Assembly (NCBI RefSeq): GCF_040115645.1
Contig: NW_027096072.1
Span: 62,001-126,000, forward strand
Source: Euwallacea fornicatus
Lineage: Eukaryota > Arthropoda > Insecta > Coleoptera > Curculionidae
Length of the DNA stretch: 64,000 nucleotides
Direction: 5' to 3'
Position numbers and translations under genes: made by a program. The notes under the pieces were generated by a model. That model ran no database searches, was not told the DNA's origin, and was given only the letters and a program-made list of their open reading frames with translations. Every line of letters begins with the position of its first letter. The stretch's first letter is position 1. This document shows positions 47,401 through 60,400 of this stretch, one piece after another.

Positions 47401-48950
47401 ATGACTCATAAGACTTCATTGTATCTTGGTGAGTTTTCTAGAAAACGAGTAATTTATGTGCACAAACATACATCTTTCGTGACTTTTCAAGTTTTGAACC
47501 TCCATAACTTCGGCAAGTGAGCTCCAAATACCTTCAAAATTTTACCACAGAATTACCTCGACGATCTCTTTAACATGACATATAAGGCTTCATTGTATCT
47601 TGGTGAGTTTTCTAGAAATCGAGTAATTTATGTGCACAAACATACATCTTTCGTGACTTTTCAAGTTTTGAACCTCCTTAACTTCGGCAAATGAGCTCCA
47701 AATACCTTCAAAATTTTACCACAGAATCACCTCGACGACCTCTTTAACATGACAAATAAGGCTTCATTGTATCTTGGTGAATTTTTGTAGAAAACTAGTA
47801 ATTTATGTGCTCAAACACACATTTTTCGTGACTTGTCAAGATTTGAACCTCCGTAACTTCGGCAAATGTGCTTCAAATTGCTGAAAAAATTGATCATAGA
47901 ATCATCTCGTTTAGCTCTTCATCATGACTCATAAGGCTTCATTATATCTCGATGAGTTTTCTAGAAAACGAGTAATTTATGTGCTCAAACACACATCTTT
48001 CGTGACTTTTCAAGATTTGAACCTCCGTAACTTCGGCAAATGAGCTGCAACTACCTTCAAAATTTGACCACAGAGTCATCTCAACGAGCTCTTTAACACG
48101 ACTAAGAAGGCTTCATTATATCTAGGTGAGTTTTCTAGAAAACGAGTAATTTATGTGCTCAAACACACATCTTTCGTGACTTTTCAAGATTTGAACCTCC
48201 GTAACATCGGCAAATGTGCTTCAAATTGCTTAAAAAATTGATCATAGAATCATCTCGTTTAGCTTTTCATCATGACTCATAAGGCTTCATTATATCTCGA
48301 TGAGTTTTCTAGAAAACGAGTAATTTATGTGCTCAAACACACATCTTTCGTGACTTTTCAAGATTTGAACCTCCGTAACTTCGGCAAATGAGCTGCAACT
48401 ACCTTCAAAATTTGACCACAGAGTCATCTCAACGAGCTCTTTAACACGACTAAGAAGGCTTCATTATATCTAGGTGAGTTTTCTAGAAAACGAGTAATTT
48501 ATGTGCTCAAGCACACATCTTTCGTGACTTTCCAAGTTTTGAACCTCCGTAACTTCGGTAAATGAGCTGCAACTACCTTCAAAATTTGACCACAGAATCA
48601 TCTCAACGAGCTCTTTAACACGACTAAGAAGGCTTCATTATATCTAAGTGAGTTTTCTAGAAAACGAGTAATTTATGTGCTCAAACACACATCTTTCGTG
48701 ACTTTTCAAGCTTTGAACATCCGTAACTTCGGCAAATGTGCTTCAAATTGCTTAAAAAATTGATCATAGAATCATCTCGTTTAGCTCTTCATCATGACTC
48801 ATAAAGCTTCATTATATCTAAGTGAGTTTTCTAGAAAACGAGTAATTTATGTGCTCAAACACACATCTTTCGTGACTTTTCAAGCTTTGAACCTCCGTAA
48901 CTTCGGCAAATGTGCTTCAAATTGCTTAAAAAATTGATCATAGAATCATC
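44426..48950 (+). repeat. 4526-bp (26-monomer) superrepeat, copy 2
   Basis: This directly follows copy 1 and keeps the same order of marked monomers. It runs through ctccataac B2, the 175-bp form, cctcggtaac, gagtcatc B1, gttttgtagaaaac, gagcactg, tatatttcgatg, gttttttagaaatcg, cggtaaatgacc, atcctgactc, cataagacttc, ctccttaac and gtaacatcgg. Register breaks near 48980, where ttgtatcttgg faces ttatatctcgatg at about 44455. Its second half is also the first unit of the 3308-bp duplication. Confidence 0.9.
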
Positions 48951-50002
48951 TCGTTTAGCTCTTCATCATGACTCATAAGGCTTCATTGTATCTTGGTGAG
49001 TTTTCTAGAAAACGAGTAATTTATGTGCACAAACATACATCTTTCGTGACTTTTCAAGTTTTGAACCTCCATAACTTCGGCAAGTGAGCTCCAAATACCT
49101 TCAAAATTTTACCACAGAATTACCTCGACGATCTCTTTAACATGACATATAAGGCTTCATTGTATCTTGGTGAGTTTTCTAGAAATCGAGTAATTTATGT
49201 GCACAAACATACATCTTTCGTGACTTTTCAAGTTTTGAACCTCCATAACTTCGGCAAATGAGCTCCAAATACCTTCAAAATTTTACCACAGAATCACCTC
49301 GACGACCTCTTTAACATGACAAATAAGGCTTCATTGTATCTTGGTGAATTTTTGTAGAAAACTAGTAATTTATGTGCTCAAACACACATTTTTCGTGACT
49401 TGTCAAGATTTGAACCTCCGTAACTTCGGCAAATGTGCTTCAAATTGCTTAAAAAATTGATCATAGAATCATCTCGTTTAGCTCTTCATCATGACTCATA
49501 AGGCTTCATTATATCTAGGTGAGTTTTCTAGAAAACGAGTAATTTATGTGCTCAAACACACATCTTTCGTGATTTTTCAAACTTTGAACATCCGTAACTT
49601 CGGCAAATGTGCTTCAAATTGCTTAAAAAATTGATCATAGAATCATCTCGTTTAGCTCTTCATCATGACTCATAAGGCTTCATTATATCTCGATGAGTTT
49701 TCTAGAAAACGAGTAATTTATGTGCTCAAACACACATCTTTCGTGACTTTTCAAGATTTCAACCTCCGTAACTTCGGCAAATGTGCATCAAATTGCTTAA
49801 AAAATTGATCATAGAATCATCTCGTTTAGCTCTTCATCATGACTCATAAAGCTTCATTATATCTAAGTGAGTTTTCTAGAAAACGAGTAATTTATGTGCT
49901 CAAACACACATCTTTCGTGACTTTTCAAGCTTTGAACCTCCGTAACTTCGGCAAATGTGCTTCAAATTGCTTAAAAAATTGATCATAGAATCATCTCGTT
50001 GA
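46695..50002 (+). repeat. 3308-bp (19-monomer) superrepeat, copy 1
   Basis: Copy 1 pairs with 50003-52970. Tracers at +3308 are tatatttcgatg (46731, 50039), catgacatataagg (47578 and 50886; 49145 and 52453) and the aaactttgaac monomer (49581, 52889). The length is 19 x 174 + 2. The left limit is where gtttagctc at 46690 faces gttgagctc at 49998. It overlaps the 4526-bp copy 2, so this duplication came after, or reused part of, that one. Confidence 0.87.
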
Positions 50003-52970
50003 GCTCTTCATCATGACTCATAAGGCTTCATTATATTTCGATGAGTTTTCTAGAAAACGAGTAATTTATGTGCTCAAACACACATCTTTCGTGACTTTTC
50101 AAGATTTGAACCTCCGTAACTTCGGCAAATGAGCTCCAAATACCTTCAAAATTTTACCACAGAATTACCTCGACGATCTCTTTAACATGACAAATAAGGC
50201 TTCATTGTATCTTGGTGAGTTTTTTAGAAATCGAATAATTTATGTGCTCAAACACACATCTTTCGTGACTTTTCAAGCTTTGAACCTCCGTAACTTCGGT
50301 AAATGACCTGCAACTACCTTCAAAATTTGACCACAGAATCATATCAACGAGCTCTTTAACACGACTAAGAAGGCTTCATTATATCTAAGTGAGTTTTCTA
50401 GAAAACGAGTAATTTATGTGCTCAAACACACATCTTTCGTGACTTTTCAAGCTTTGAACATCCGTAACTTCGGCAAATGTGCTTCAAATTGCTTAAAAAA
50501 TTGATCATAGAATCATCTCGTTTAGCTCTTCATCCTGACTCATAAGGCTTCATTATATCTCGATGAGTTTTCTAGAAAACGAGTAATTTATGTGCTCAAA
50601 CACACATCTTTCGTGACTTTTCAAGTTTTGAACCTCCGTAACTTCGGCAAATGTGCTTCAATTTGCTTAAAAAATTGATCATAGAATCATCTCGTTTAGC
50701 TCTTCATCATGACTCATAAGACTTCATTGTATCTTGGTGAGTTTTCTAGAAAACGAGTAATTTATGTGCACAAACATACATCTTTCGTGACTTTTCAAGT
50801 TTTGAACCTCCATAACTTCGGCAAGTGAGCTCCAAATACCTTCAAAATTTTACCACAGAATTACCTCGACGATCTCTTTAACATGACATATAAGGCTTCA
50901 TTGTATCTTGGTGAGTTTTCTAGAAATCGAGTAATTTATGTGCACAAACATACATCTTTCGTGACTTTTCAAGTTTTGAACCTCCTTAACTTCGGCAAAT
51001 GAGCTCCAAATACCTTCAAAATTTTACCACAGAATCACCTCGACGACCTCTTTAACATGACAAATAAGGCTTCATTGTATCTTGGTGAATTTTTGTAGAA
51101 AACTAGTAATTTATGTGCTCAAACACACATTTTTCGTGACTTGTCAAGATTTGAACCTCCGTAACTTCGGCAAATGTGCTTCAAATTGCTGAAAAAATTG
51201 ATCATAGAATCATCTCGTTTAGCTCTTCATCATGACTCATAAGGCTTCATTATATCTCGATGAGTTTTCTAGAAAACGAGTAATTTATGTGCTCAAACAC
51301 ACATCTTTCGTGACTTTTCAAGATTTGAACCTCCGTAACTTCGGCAAATGAGCTGCAACTACCTTCAAAATTTGACCACAGAGTCATCTCAACGAGCTCT
51401 TTAACACGACTAAGAAGGCTTCATTATATCTAGGTGAGTTTTCTAGAAAACGAGTAATTTATGTGCTCAAACACACATCTTTCGTGACTTTTCAAGATTT
51501 GAACCTCCGTAACATCGGCAAATGTGCTTCAAATTGCTTAAAAAATTGATCATAGAATCATCTCGTTTAGCTTTTCATCATGACTCATAAGGCTTCATTA
51601 TATCTCGATGAGTTTTCTAGAAAACGAGTAATTTATGTGCTCAAACACACATCTTTCGTGACTTTTCAAGATTTGAACCTCCGTAACTTCGGCAAATGAG
51701 CTGCAACTACCTTCAAAATTTGACCACAGAGTCATCTCAACGAGCTCTTTAACACGACTAAGAAGGCTTCATTATATCTAGGTGAGTTTTCTAGAAAACG
51801 AGTAATTTATGTGCTCAAGCACACATCTTTCGTGACTTTCCAAGTTTTGAACCTCCGTAACTTCGGTAAATGAGCTGCAACTACCTTCAAAATTTGACCA
51901 CAGAATCATCTCAACGAGCTCTGTAACACGACTAAGAAGGCTTCATTATATCTAAGTGAGTTTTCTAGAAAACGAGTAATTTATGTGCTCAAACACACAT
52001 ATTTCGTGACTTTTCAAGCTTTGAACCTCCGTAACTTCGGCAAATGAGCTGCAACTACCTTCAAAATTTGACCACAGAATCATCTCAACGAGCTCTTTAA
52101 CACGACTAAGAAGGCTTCATTATATCTAGGTGAGTTTTCTAGAAAACGAGTAATTTATGTGCTCAAACACACATCTTTCGTGACTTTTCAAGCTTTGAAC
52201 CTCCGTAACTTCGGCAAATGTGCTTCAAATTGCTTAAAAAATTGATCATAGAATCATCTCGTTTAGCTCTTCATCATGACTCATAAGGCTTCATTGTATC
52301 TTGGTGAGTTTTCTAGAAAACGAGTAATTTATGTGCACAAACATACATCTTTCGTGACTTTTCAAGTTTTGAACCTCCATAACTTCGGCAAGTGAGCTCC
52401 AAATACCTTCAAAATTTTACCACAGAATTACCTCGACGATCTCTTTAACATGACATATAAGGCTTCATTGTATCTTGGTGAGTTTTCTAGAAATCGAGTA
52501 ATTTATGTGCACAAACATACATCTTTCGTGACTTTTCAAGTTTTGAACCTCCATAACTTCGGCAAATGAGCTCCAAATACCTTCAAAATTTTACCACAGA
52601 ATCACCTCGACGACCTCTTTAACATGACAAATAAGGCTTCATTGTATCTTGGTGAATTTTTGTAGAAAACTAGTAATTTATGTGCTCAAACACACATTTT
52701 TCGTGACTTGTCAAGATTTGAACCTCCGTAACTTCGGCAAATGTGCTTCAAATTGCTTAAAAAATTGATCATAGAATCATCTCGTTTAGCTCTTCATCAT
52801 GACTCATAAGGCTTCATTATATCTAGGTGAGTTTTCTAGAAAACGAGTAATTTATGTGCTCAAACACACATCTTTCGTGATTTTTCAAACTTTGAACATC
52901 CGTAACTTCGGCAAATGTGCTTCAAATTGCTTAAAAAATTGATCATAGAATCATCTCGTTTAGCTCTTCA
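50003..52970 (+). repeat. 3308-bp superrepeat, copy 2, with one replaced monomer
   Basis: This follows the order of copy 1 but differs around 51.92-52.2 kb. There copy 2 has gagctctgtaacac, an acatatttcg ending and a B1 monomer with ctaggtgag. Copy 1 has gagctctttaacac, aacatccg and a type A cataaagc monomer with ctaagtgag. Overall register is kept, so the change is a swap and not an insertion. The match ends near 52975, where atcctgactc faces atcatgactc at about 49668. Confidence 0.85.
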
Positions 52971-55900
52971 TCCTGACTCATAAGGCTTCATTATATCTCG
53001 ATGAGTTTTCTAGAAAACGAGTAATTTATGTGCTCAAACACACATCTTTCGTGACTTTTCAAGTTTTGAACCTCCGTAACTTCGGCAAATGTGCTTCAAT
53101 TTGCTTAAAAAATTGATCATAGAATCATCTCGTTTAGCTCTTCATCATGACTCATAAGACTTCATTGTATCTTGGTGAGTTTTCTAGAAAACGAGTAATT
53201 TATGTGCACAAACATACATCTTTCGTGACTTTTCAAGTTTTGAACCTCCATAACTTCGGCAAGTGAGCTCCAAATACCTTCAAAATTTTACCACAGAATT
53301 ACCTCGACGATCTCTTTAACATGACATATAAGGCTTCATTGTATCTTGGTGAGTTTTCTAGAAATCGAGTAATTTATGTGCACAAACATACATCTTTCGT
53401 GACTTTTCAAGTTTTGAACCTCCTTAACTTCGGCAAATGAGCTCCAAATACCTTCAAAATTTTACCACAGAATCACCTCGACGACCTCTTTAACATGACA
53501 AATAAGGCTTCATTGTATCTTGGTGAATTTTTGTAGAAAACTAGTAATTTATGTGCTCAAACACACATTTTTCGTGACTTGTCAAGATTTGAACCTCCGT
53601 AACTTCGGCAAATGTGCTTCAAATTGCTGAAAAAATTGATCATAGAATCATCTCGTTTAGCTCTTCATCATGACTCATAAGGCTTCATTATATCTCGATG
53701 AGTTTTCTAGAAAACGAGTAATTTATGTGCTCAAACACACATCTTTCGTGACTTTTCAAGATTTGAACCTCCGTAACTTCGGCAAATGAGCTGCAACTAC
53801 CTTCAAAATTTGACCACAGAGTCATCTCAACGAGCTCTTTAACACGACTAAGAAGGCTTCATTATATCTAGGTGAGTTTTCTAGAAAACGAGTAATTTAT
53901 GTGCTCAAACACACATCTTTCGTGACTTTTCAAGATTTGAACCTCCGTAACATCGGCAAATGTGCTTCAAATTGCTTAAAAAATTGATCATAGAATCATC
54001 TCGTTTAGCTTTTCATCATGACTCATAAGGCTTCATTATATCTCGATGAGTTTTCTAGAAAACGAGTAATTTATGTGCTCAAACACACATCTTTCGTGAC
54101 TTTTCAAGATTTGAACCTCCGTAACTTCGGCAAATGAGCTGCAACTACCTTCAAAATTTGACCACAGAGTCATCTCAACGAGCTCTTTAACACGACTAAG
54201 AAGGCTTCATTATATCTAGGTGAGTTTTCTAGAAAACGAGTAATTTATGTGCTCAAGCACACATCTTTCGTGACTTTCCAAGTTTTGAACCTCCGTAACT
54301 TCGGTAAATGAGCTGCAACTACCTTCAAAATTTGACCACAGAATCATCTCAACGAGCTCTTTAACACGACTAAGAAGGCTTCATTATATCTAAGTGAGTT
54401 TTCTAGAAAACGAGTAATTTATGTGCTCAAACACACATCTTTCGTGACTTTTCAAGCTTTGAACATCCGTAACTTCGGCAAATGTGCTTCAAATTGCTTA
54501 AAAAATTGATCATAGAATCATCTCGTTTAGCTCTTCATCATGACTCATAAAGCTTCATTATATCTAAGTGAGTTTTCTAGAAAACGAGTAATTTATGTGC
54601 TCAAACACACATCTTTCGTGACTTTTCAAGCTTTGAACCTCCGTAACTTCGGCAAATGTGCTTCAAATTGCTTAAAAAATTGATCATAGAATCATCTCGT
54701 TTAGCTCTTCATCATGACTCATAAGCCTTCATTGTATCTTGGTGAGTTTTCTAGAAAACGAGTAATTTATGTGCACAAACATACATCTTTCGTGACTTTT
54801 CAAGTTTTGAACCTCCATAACTTCGGCAAGTGAGCTCCAAATACCTTCAAAATTTTACCACAGAATTACCTCGACGATCTCTTTAACATGACATATAAGG
54901 CTTCATTGTATCTTGGTGAGTTTTCTAGAAATCGAGTAATTTATGTGCACAAACATACATCTTTCGTGACTTTTCAAGTTTTGAACCTCCATAACTTCGG
55001 CAAATGAGCTCCAAATACCTTCAAAATTTTACCACAGAATCACCTCGACGACCTCTTTAACATGACAAATAAGGCTTCATTGTATCTTGGTGAATTTTTG
55101 TAGAAAACTAGTAATTTATGTGCTCAAACACACATTTTTCGTGACTTGTCAAGATTTGAACCTCCGTAACTTCGGCAAATGTGCTTCAAATTGCTTAAAA
55201 AATTGATCATAGAATCATCTCGTTTAGCTCTTCATCATGACTCATAAGGCTTCATTATATCTCGATGAGTTTTCTAGAAAACGAGTAATTTATGTGCTCA
55301 AACACACATCTTTCGTGACTTTTCAAGATTTGAACCTCCGTAACTTCGGCAAATGAGCTGCAACTACCTTCAAAATTTGACCACAGAGTCATCTCAACGA
55401 GCTCTTTAACACGACTAAGAAGGCTTCATTATATCTAGGTGAGTTTTCTAGAAAACGAGTAATTTATGTGCTCAAACACACATCTTTCGTGACTTTTCAA
55501 GATTTGAACCTCCGTAACATCGGCAAATGTGCTTCAAATTGCTTAAAAAATTGATCATAGAATCATCTCGTTTAGCTTTTCATCATGACTCATAAGGCTT
55601 CATTATATCTCGATGTGTTTTCTAGAAAACGAGTAATTTATGTGCTCAAACACACATCTTTCGTGACTTTTCAAGATTTGAACCTCCGTAACTTCGGCAA
55701 ATGAGCTGCAACTACCTTCAAAATTTGACCACAGAGTCATCTCAACGAGCTCTTTAACACGACTAAGAAGGCTTCATTATATCTAGGTGAGTTTTCTAGA
55801 AAACGAGTAATTTATGTGCTCAAGCACACATCTTTCGTGACTTTCCAAGTTTTGAACCTCCGTAACTTCGGTAAATGAGCTGCAACTACCTTCAAAATTT

Positions 55901-57487
55901 GACCACAGAATCATCTCAACGAGCTCTTTAACACGACTAAGAAGGCTTCATTATATCTAAGTGAGTTTTCTAGAAAACGAGTAATTTATGTGCTCAAACA
56001 CACATCTTTCGTGACTTTTCAAGCTTTGAACATCCGTAACTTCGGCAAATGTGCTTCAAATTGCTTAAAAAATTGATCATAGAATCATCTCGTTTAGCTC
56101 TTCATCATGACTCATAAGGCTTCATTGTATCTTGGTGAGTTTTCTAGAAATCGAGTAATTTATGTGCACAAACATACATCTTTCGTGACTTTTCAAGTTT
56201 TGAACCTCCATAACTTCGGCAAATGAGCTCCAAATACCTTCAAAATTTTACCACAGAATCACCTCGACGACCTCTTTAACATGACAAATAAGGCTTCATT
56301 GTATCTTGGTGAATTTTTGTAGAAAACTAGTAATTTATGTGCTCAAACACACATTTTTCGTGACTTGTCAAGATTTGAACCTCCGTAACTTCGGCAAATG
56401 TGCTTCAAATTGCTTAAAAAATTGATCATAGAATTATCTCGTTTAGCTCTTCATCATGACTCATAAGGCTTCATTATATCTCGATGAGTTTTCTAGAAAA
56501 CGAGTAATTTATGTGCTCAAACACACATCTTTCGTGACTTTTCAAGATTTGAACCTCCGTAACATCGGCAAATGTGCTTCAAATTGCTTAAAAAATTGAT
56601 CATAGAATCATCTCGTTTAGCTTTTCATCATGACTCATAAGGCTTCATTATATCTCGATGAGTTTTCTAGAAAACGAGTAATTTATGTGCTCAAACACAC
56701 ATCTTTCGTGACTTTTCAAGATTTGAACCTCCGTAACTTCGGCAAATGAGCTGCAACTACCTTCAAAATTTGACCACAGAGTCATCTCAACGAGCTCTTT
56801 AACACGACTAAGAAGGCTTCATTATATCTAGGTGAGTTTTCTAGAAAACGAGTAATTTATGTGCTCAAGCACACATCTTTCGTGACTTTCCAAGTTTTGA
56901 ACCTCCGTAACTTCGGTAAATGAGCTGCCACTACCTTCAAAATTTGACCACAGAATCATCTCAACGAGCTCTTTAACACGACTAAGAAGGCTTCATTATA
57001 TCTAAGTGAGTTTTCTAGAAAACGAGTAATTTATGTGCTCAAACACACATATTTCGTGACTTTTCAAGCTTTGAACCTCCGTAACTTCGGCAAATGAGCT
57101 GCAACTACCTTCAAAATTTGACCACAGAATCATCTCAACGAGCTCTTTAACACGACTAAGAAGGCTTCATTATATCTAGGTGAGTTTTCTAGAAAACGAG
57201 TAATTTATGTGCTCAAACACACATCTTTCGTGACTTTTCAAGCTTTGAACCTCCGTAACTTCGGCAAATGTGCTTCAAATTGCTTAAAAAATTGATCATA
57301 GAATCATCACGTTGAGCTCTTCATCATGACTCATAAAGCTTCATTATATCTCGGTGAGTTTTCTAGAAAACGAGTAATTTATATGTTCAAAGACACATCT
57401 TTCGTGACTTTTCAAGATTTGAACCTCCGTAACTTCGGCAAATGAGCTCCAAATACCTTCAAAATTTTACCACAGAATCACCTCGAC
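52090..57487 (+). repeat. 5398-bp (31-monomer) superrepeat, copy 1
   Basis: Copy 1 pairs with 57488-62885. The catgacatataagg tracer falls at 52453, 53324 and 54891 here and at 57851, 58722 and 60289 in copy 2, each +5398. The atatgttcaaagacac variant (57381, 62779) and gctgccactacc (56926, 62324) confirm the register to the right end. Copy 1 lacks the catgacatataagg monomer expected at 56284 but has an additional gtaacatcgg monomer at about 56550, so total length is unchanged. The left limit is where catctcaacg at about 52083 faces cacctcgacg at 57481. Confidence 0.92.
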
Positions 57488-60400
57488 GAGCTCTTTAACA
57501 CGACTAAGAAGGCTTCATTATATCTAGGTGAGTTTTCTAGAAAACGAGTAATTTATGTGCTCAAACACACATCTTTCGTGACTTTTCAAGCTTTGAACCT
57601 CCGTAACTTCGGCAAATGTGCTTCAAATTGCTTAAAAAATTGATCATAGAATCATCTCGTTTAGCTCTTCATCATGACTCATAAGGCTTCATTGTATCTT
57701 GGTGAGTTTTCTAGAAAACGAGTAATTTATGTGCACAAACATACATCTTTCGTGACTTTTCAAGTTTTGAACCTCCATAACTTCGGCAAGTGAGCTCCAA
57801 ATACCTTCAAAATTTTACCACAGAATTACCTCGACGATCTCTTTAACATGACATATAAGGCTTCATTGTATCTTGGTGAGTTTTCTAGAAATCGAGTAAT
57901 TTATGTGCACAAACATACATCTTTCGTGACTTTTCAAGTTTTGAACCTCCATAACTTCGGCAAATGAGCTCCAAATACCTTCAAAATTTTACCACAGAAT
58001 CACCTCGACGACCTCTTTAACATGACAAATAAGGCTTCATTGTATCTTGGTGAATTTTTGTAGAAAACTAGTAATTTATGTGCTCAAACACACATTTTTC
58101 GTGACTTGTCAAGATTTGAACCTCCGTAACTTCGGCAAATGTGCTTCAAATTGCTTAAAAAATTGATCATAGAATCATCTCGTTTAGCTCTTCATCATGA
58201 CTCATAAGGCTTCATTATATCTAGGTGAGTTTTCTAGAAAACGAGTAATTTATGTGCTCAAACACACATCTTTCGTGATTTTTCAAACTTTGAACATCCG
58301 TAACTTCGGCAAATGTGCTTCAAATTGCTTAAAAAATTGATCATAGAATCATCTCGTTTAGCTCTTCATCCTGACTCATAAGGCTTCATTATATCTCGAT
58401 GAGTTTTCTAGAAAACGAGTAATTTATGTGCTCAAACACACATCTTTCGTGACTTTTCAAGTTTTGAACCTCCGTAACTTCGGCAAATGTGCTTCAATTT
58501 GCTTAAAAAATTGATCATAGAATCATCTCGTTTAGCTCTTCATCATGACTCATAAGACTTCATTGTATCTTGGTGAGTTTTCTAGAAAACGAGTAATTTA
58601 TGTGCACAAACATACATCTTTCGTGACTTTTCAAGTTTTGAACCTCCATAACTTCGGCAAGTGAGCTCCAAATACCTTCAAAATTTTACCACAGAATTAC
58701 CTCGACGATCTCTTTAACATGACATATAAGGCTTCATTGTATCTTGGTGAGTTTTCTAGAAATCGAGTAATTTATGTGCACAAACATACATCTTTCGTGA
58801 CTTTTCAAGTTTTGAACCTCCTTAACTTCGGCAAATGAGCTCCAAATACCTTCAAAATTTTACCACAGAATCACCTCGACGACCTCTTTAACATGACAAA
58901 TAAGGCTTCATTGTATCTTGGTGAATTTTTGTAGAAAACTAGTAATTTATGTGCTCAAACACACATTTTTCGTGACTTGTCAAGATTTGAACCTCCGTAA
59001 CTTCGGCAAATGTGCTTCAAATTGCTGAAAAAATTGATCATAGAATCATCTCGTTTAGCTCTTCATCATGACTCATAAGGCTTCATTATATCTCGATGAG
59101 TTTTCTAGAAAACGAGTAATTTATGTGCTCAAACACACATCTTTCGTGACTTTTCAAGATTTGAACCTCCGTAACTTCGGCAAATGAGCTGCAACTACCT
59201 TCAAAATTTGACCACAGAGTCATCTCAACGAGCTCTTTAACACGACTAAGAAGGCTTCATTATATCTAGGTGAGTTTTCTAGAAAACGAGTAATTTATGT
59301 GCTCAAACACACATCTTTCGTGACTTTTCAAGATTTGAACCTCCGTAACATCGGCAAATGTGCTTCAAATTGCTTAAAAAATTGATCATAGAATCATCTC
59401 GTTTAGCTTTTCATCATGACTCATAAGGCTTCATTATATCTCGATGAGTTTTCTAGAAAACGAGTAATTTATGTGCTCAAACACACATCTTTCGTGACTT
59501 TTCAAGATTTGAACCTCCGTAACTTCGGCAAATGAGCTGCAACTACCTTCAAAATTTGACCACAGAGTCATCTCAACGAGCTCTTTAACACGACTAAGAA
59601 GGCTTCATTATATCTAGGTGAGTTTTCTAGAAAACGAGTAATTTATGTGCTCAAGCACACATCTTTCGTGACTTTCCAAGTTTTGAACCTCCGTAACTTC
59701 GGTAAATGAGCTGCAACTACCTTCAAAATTTGACCACAGAATCATCTCAACGAGCTCTTTAACACGACTAAGAAGGCTTCATTATATCTAAGTGAGTTTT
59801 CTAGAAAACGAGTAATTTATGTGCTCAAACACACATCTTTCGTGACTTTTCAAGCTTTGAACATCCGTAACTTCGGCAAATGTGCTTCAAATTGCTTAAA
59901 AAATTGATCATAGAATCATCTCGTTTAGCTCTTCATCATGACTCATAAAGCTTCATTATATCTAAGTGAGTTTTCTAGAAAACGAGTAATTTATGTGCTC
60001 AAACACACATCTTTCGTGACTTTTCAAGCTTTGAACCTCCGTAACTTCGGCAAATGTGCTTCAAATTGCTTAAAAAATTGATCATAGAATCATCTCGTTT
60101 AGCTCTTCATCATGACTCATAAGCCTTCATTGTATCTTGGTGAGTTTTCTAGAAAACGAGTAATTTATGTGCACAAACATACATCTTTCGTGACTTTTCA
60201 AGTTTTGAACCTCCATAACTTCGGCAAGTGAGCTCCAAATACCTTCAAAATTTTACCACAGAATTACCTCGACGATCTCTTTAACATGACATATAAGGCT
60301 TCATTGTATCTTGGTGAGTTTTCTAGAAATCGAGTAATTTATGTGCACAAACATACATCTTTCGTGACTTTTCAAGTTTTGAACCTCCATAACTTCGGCA

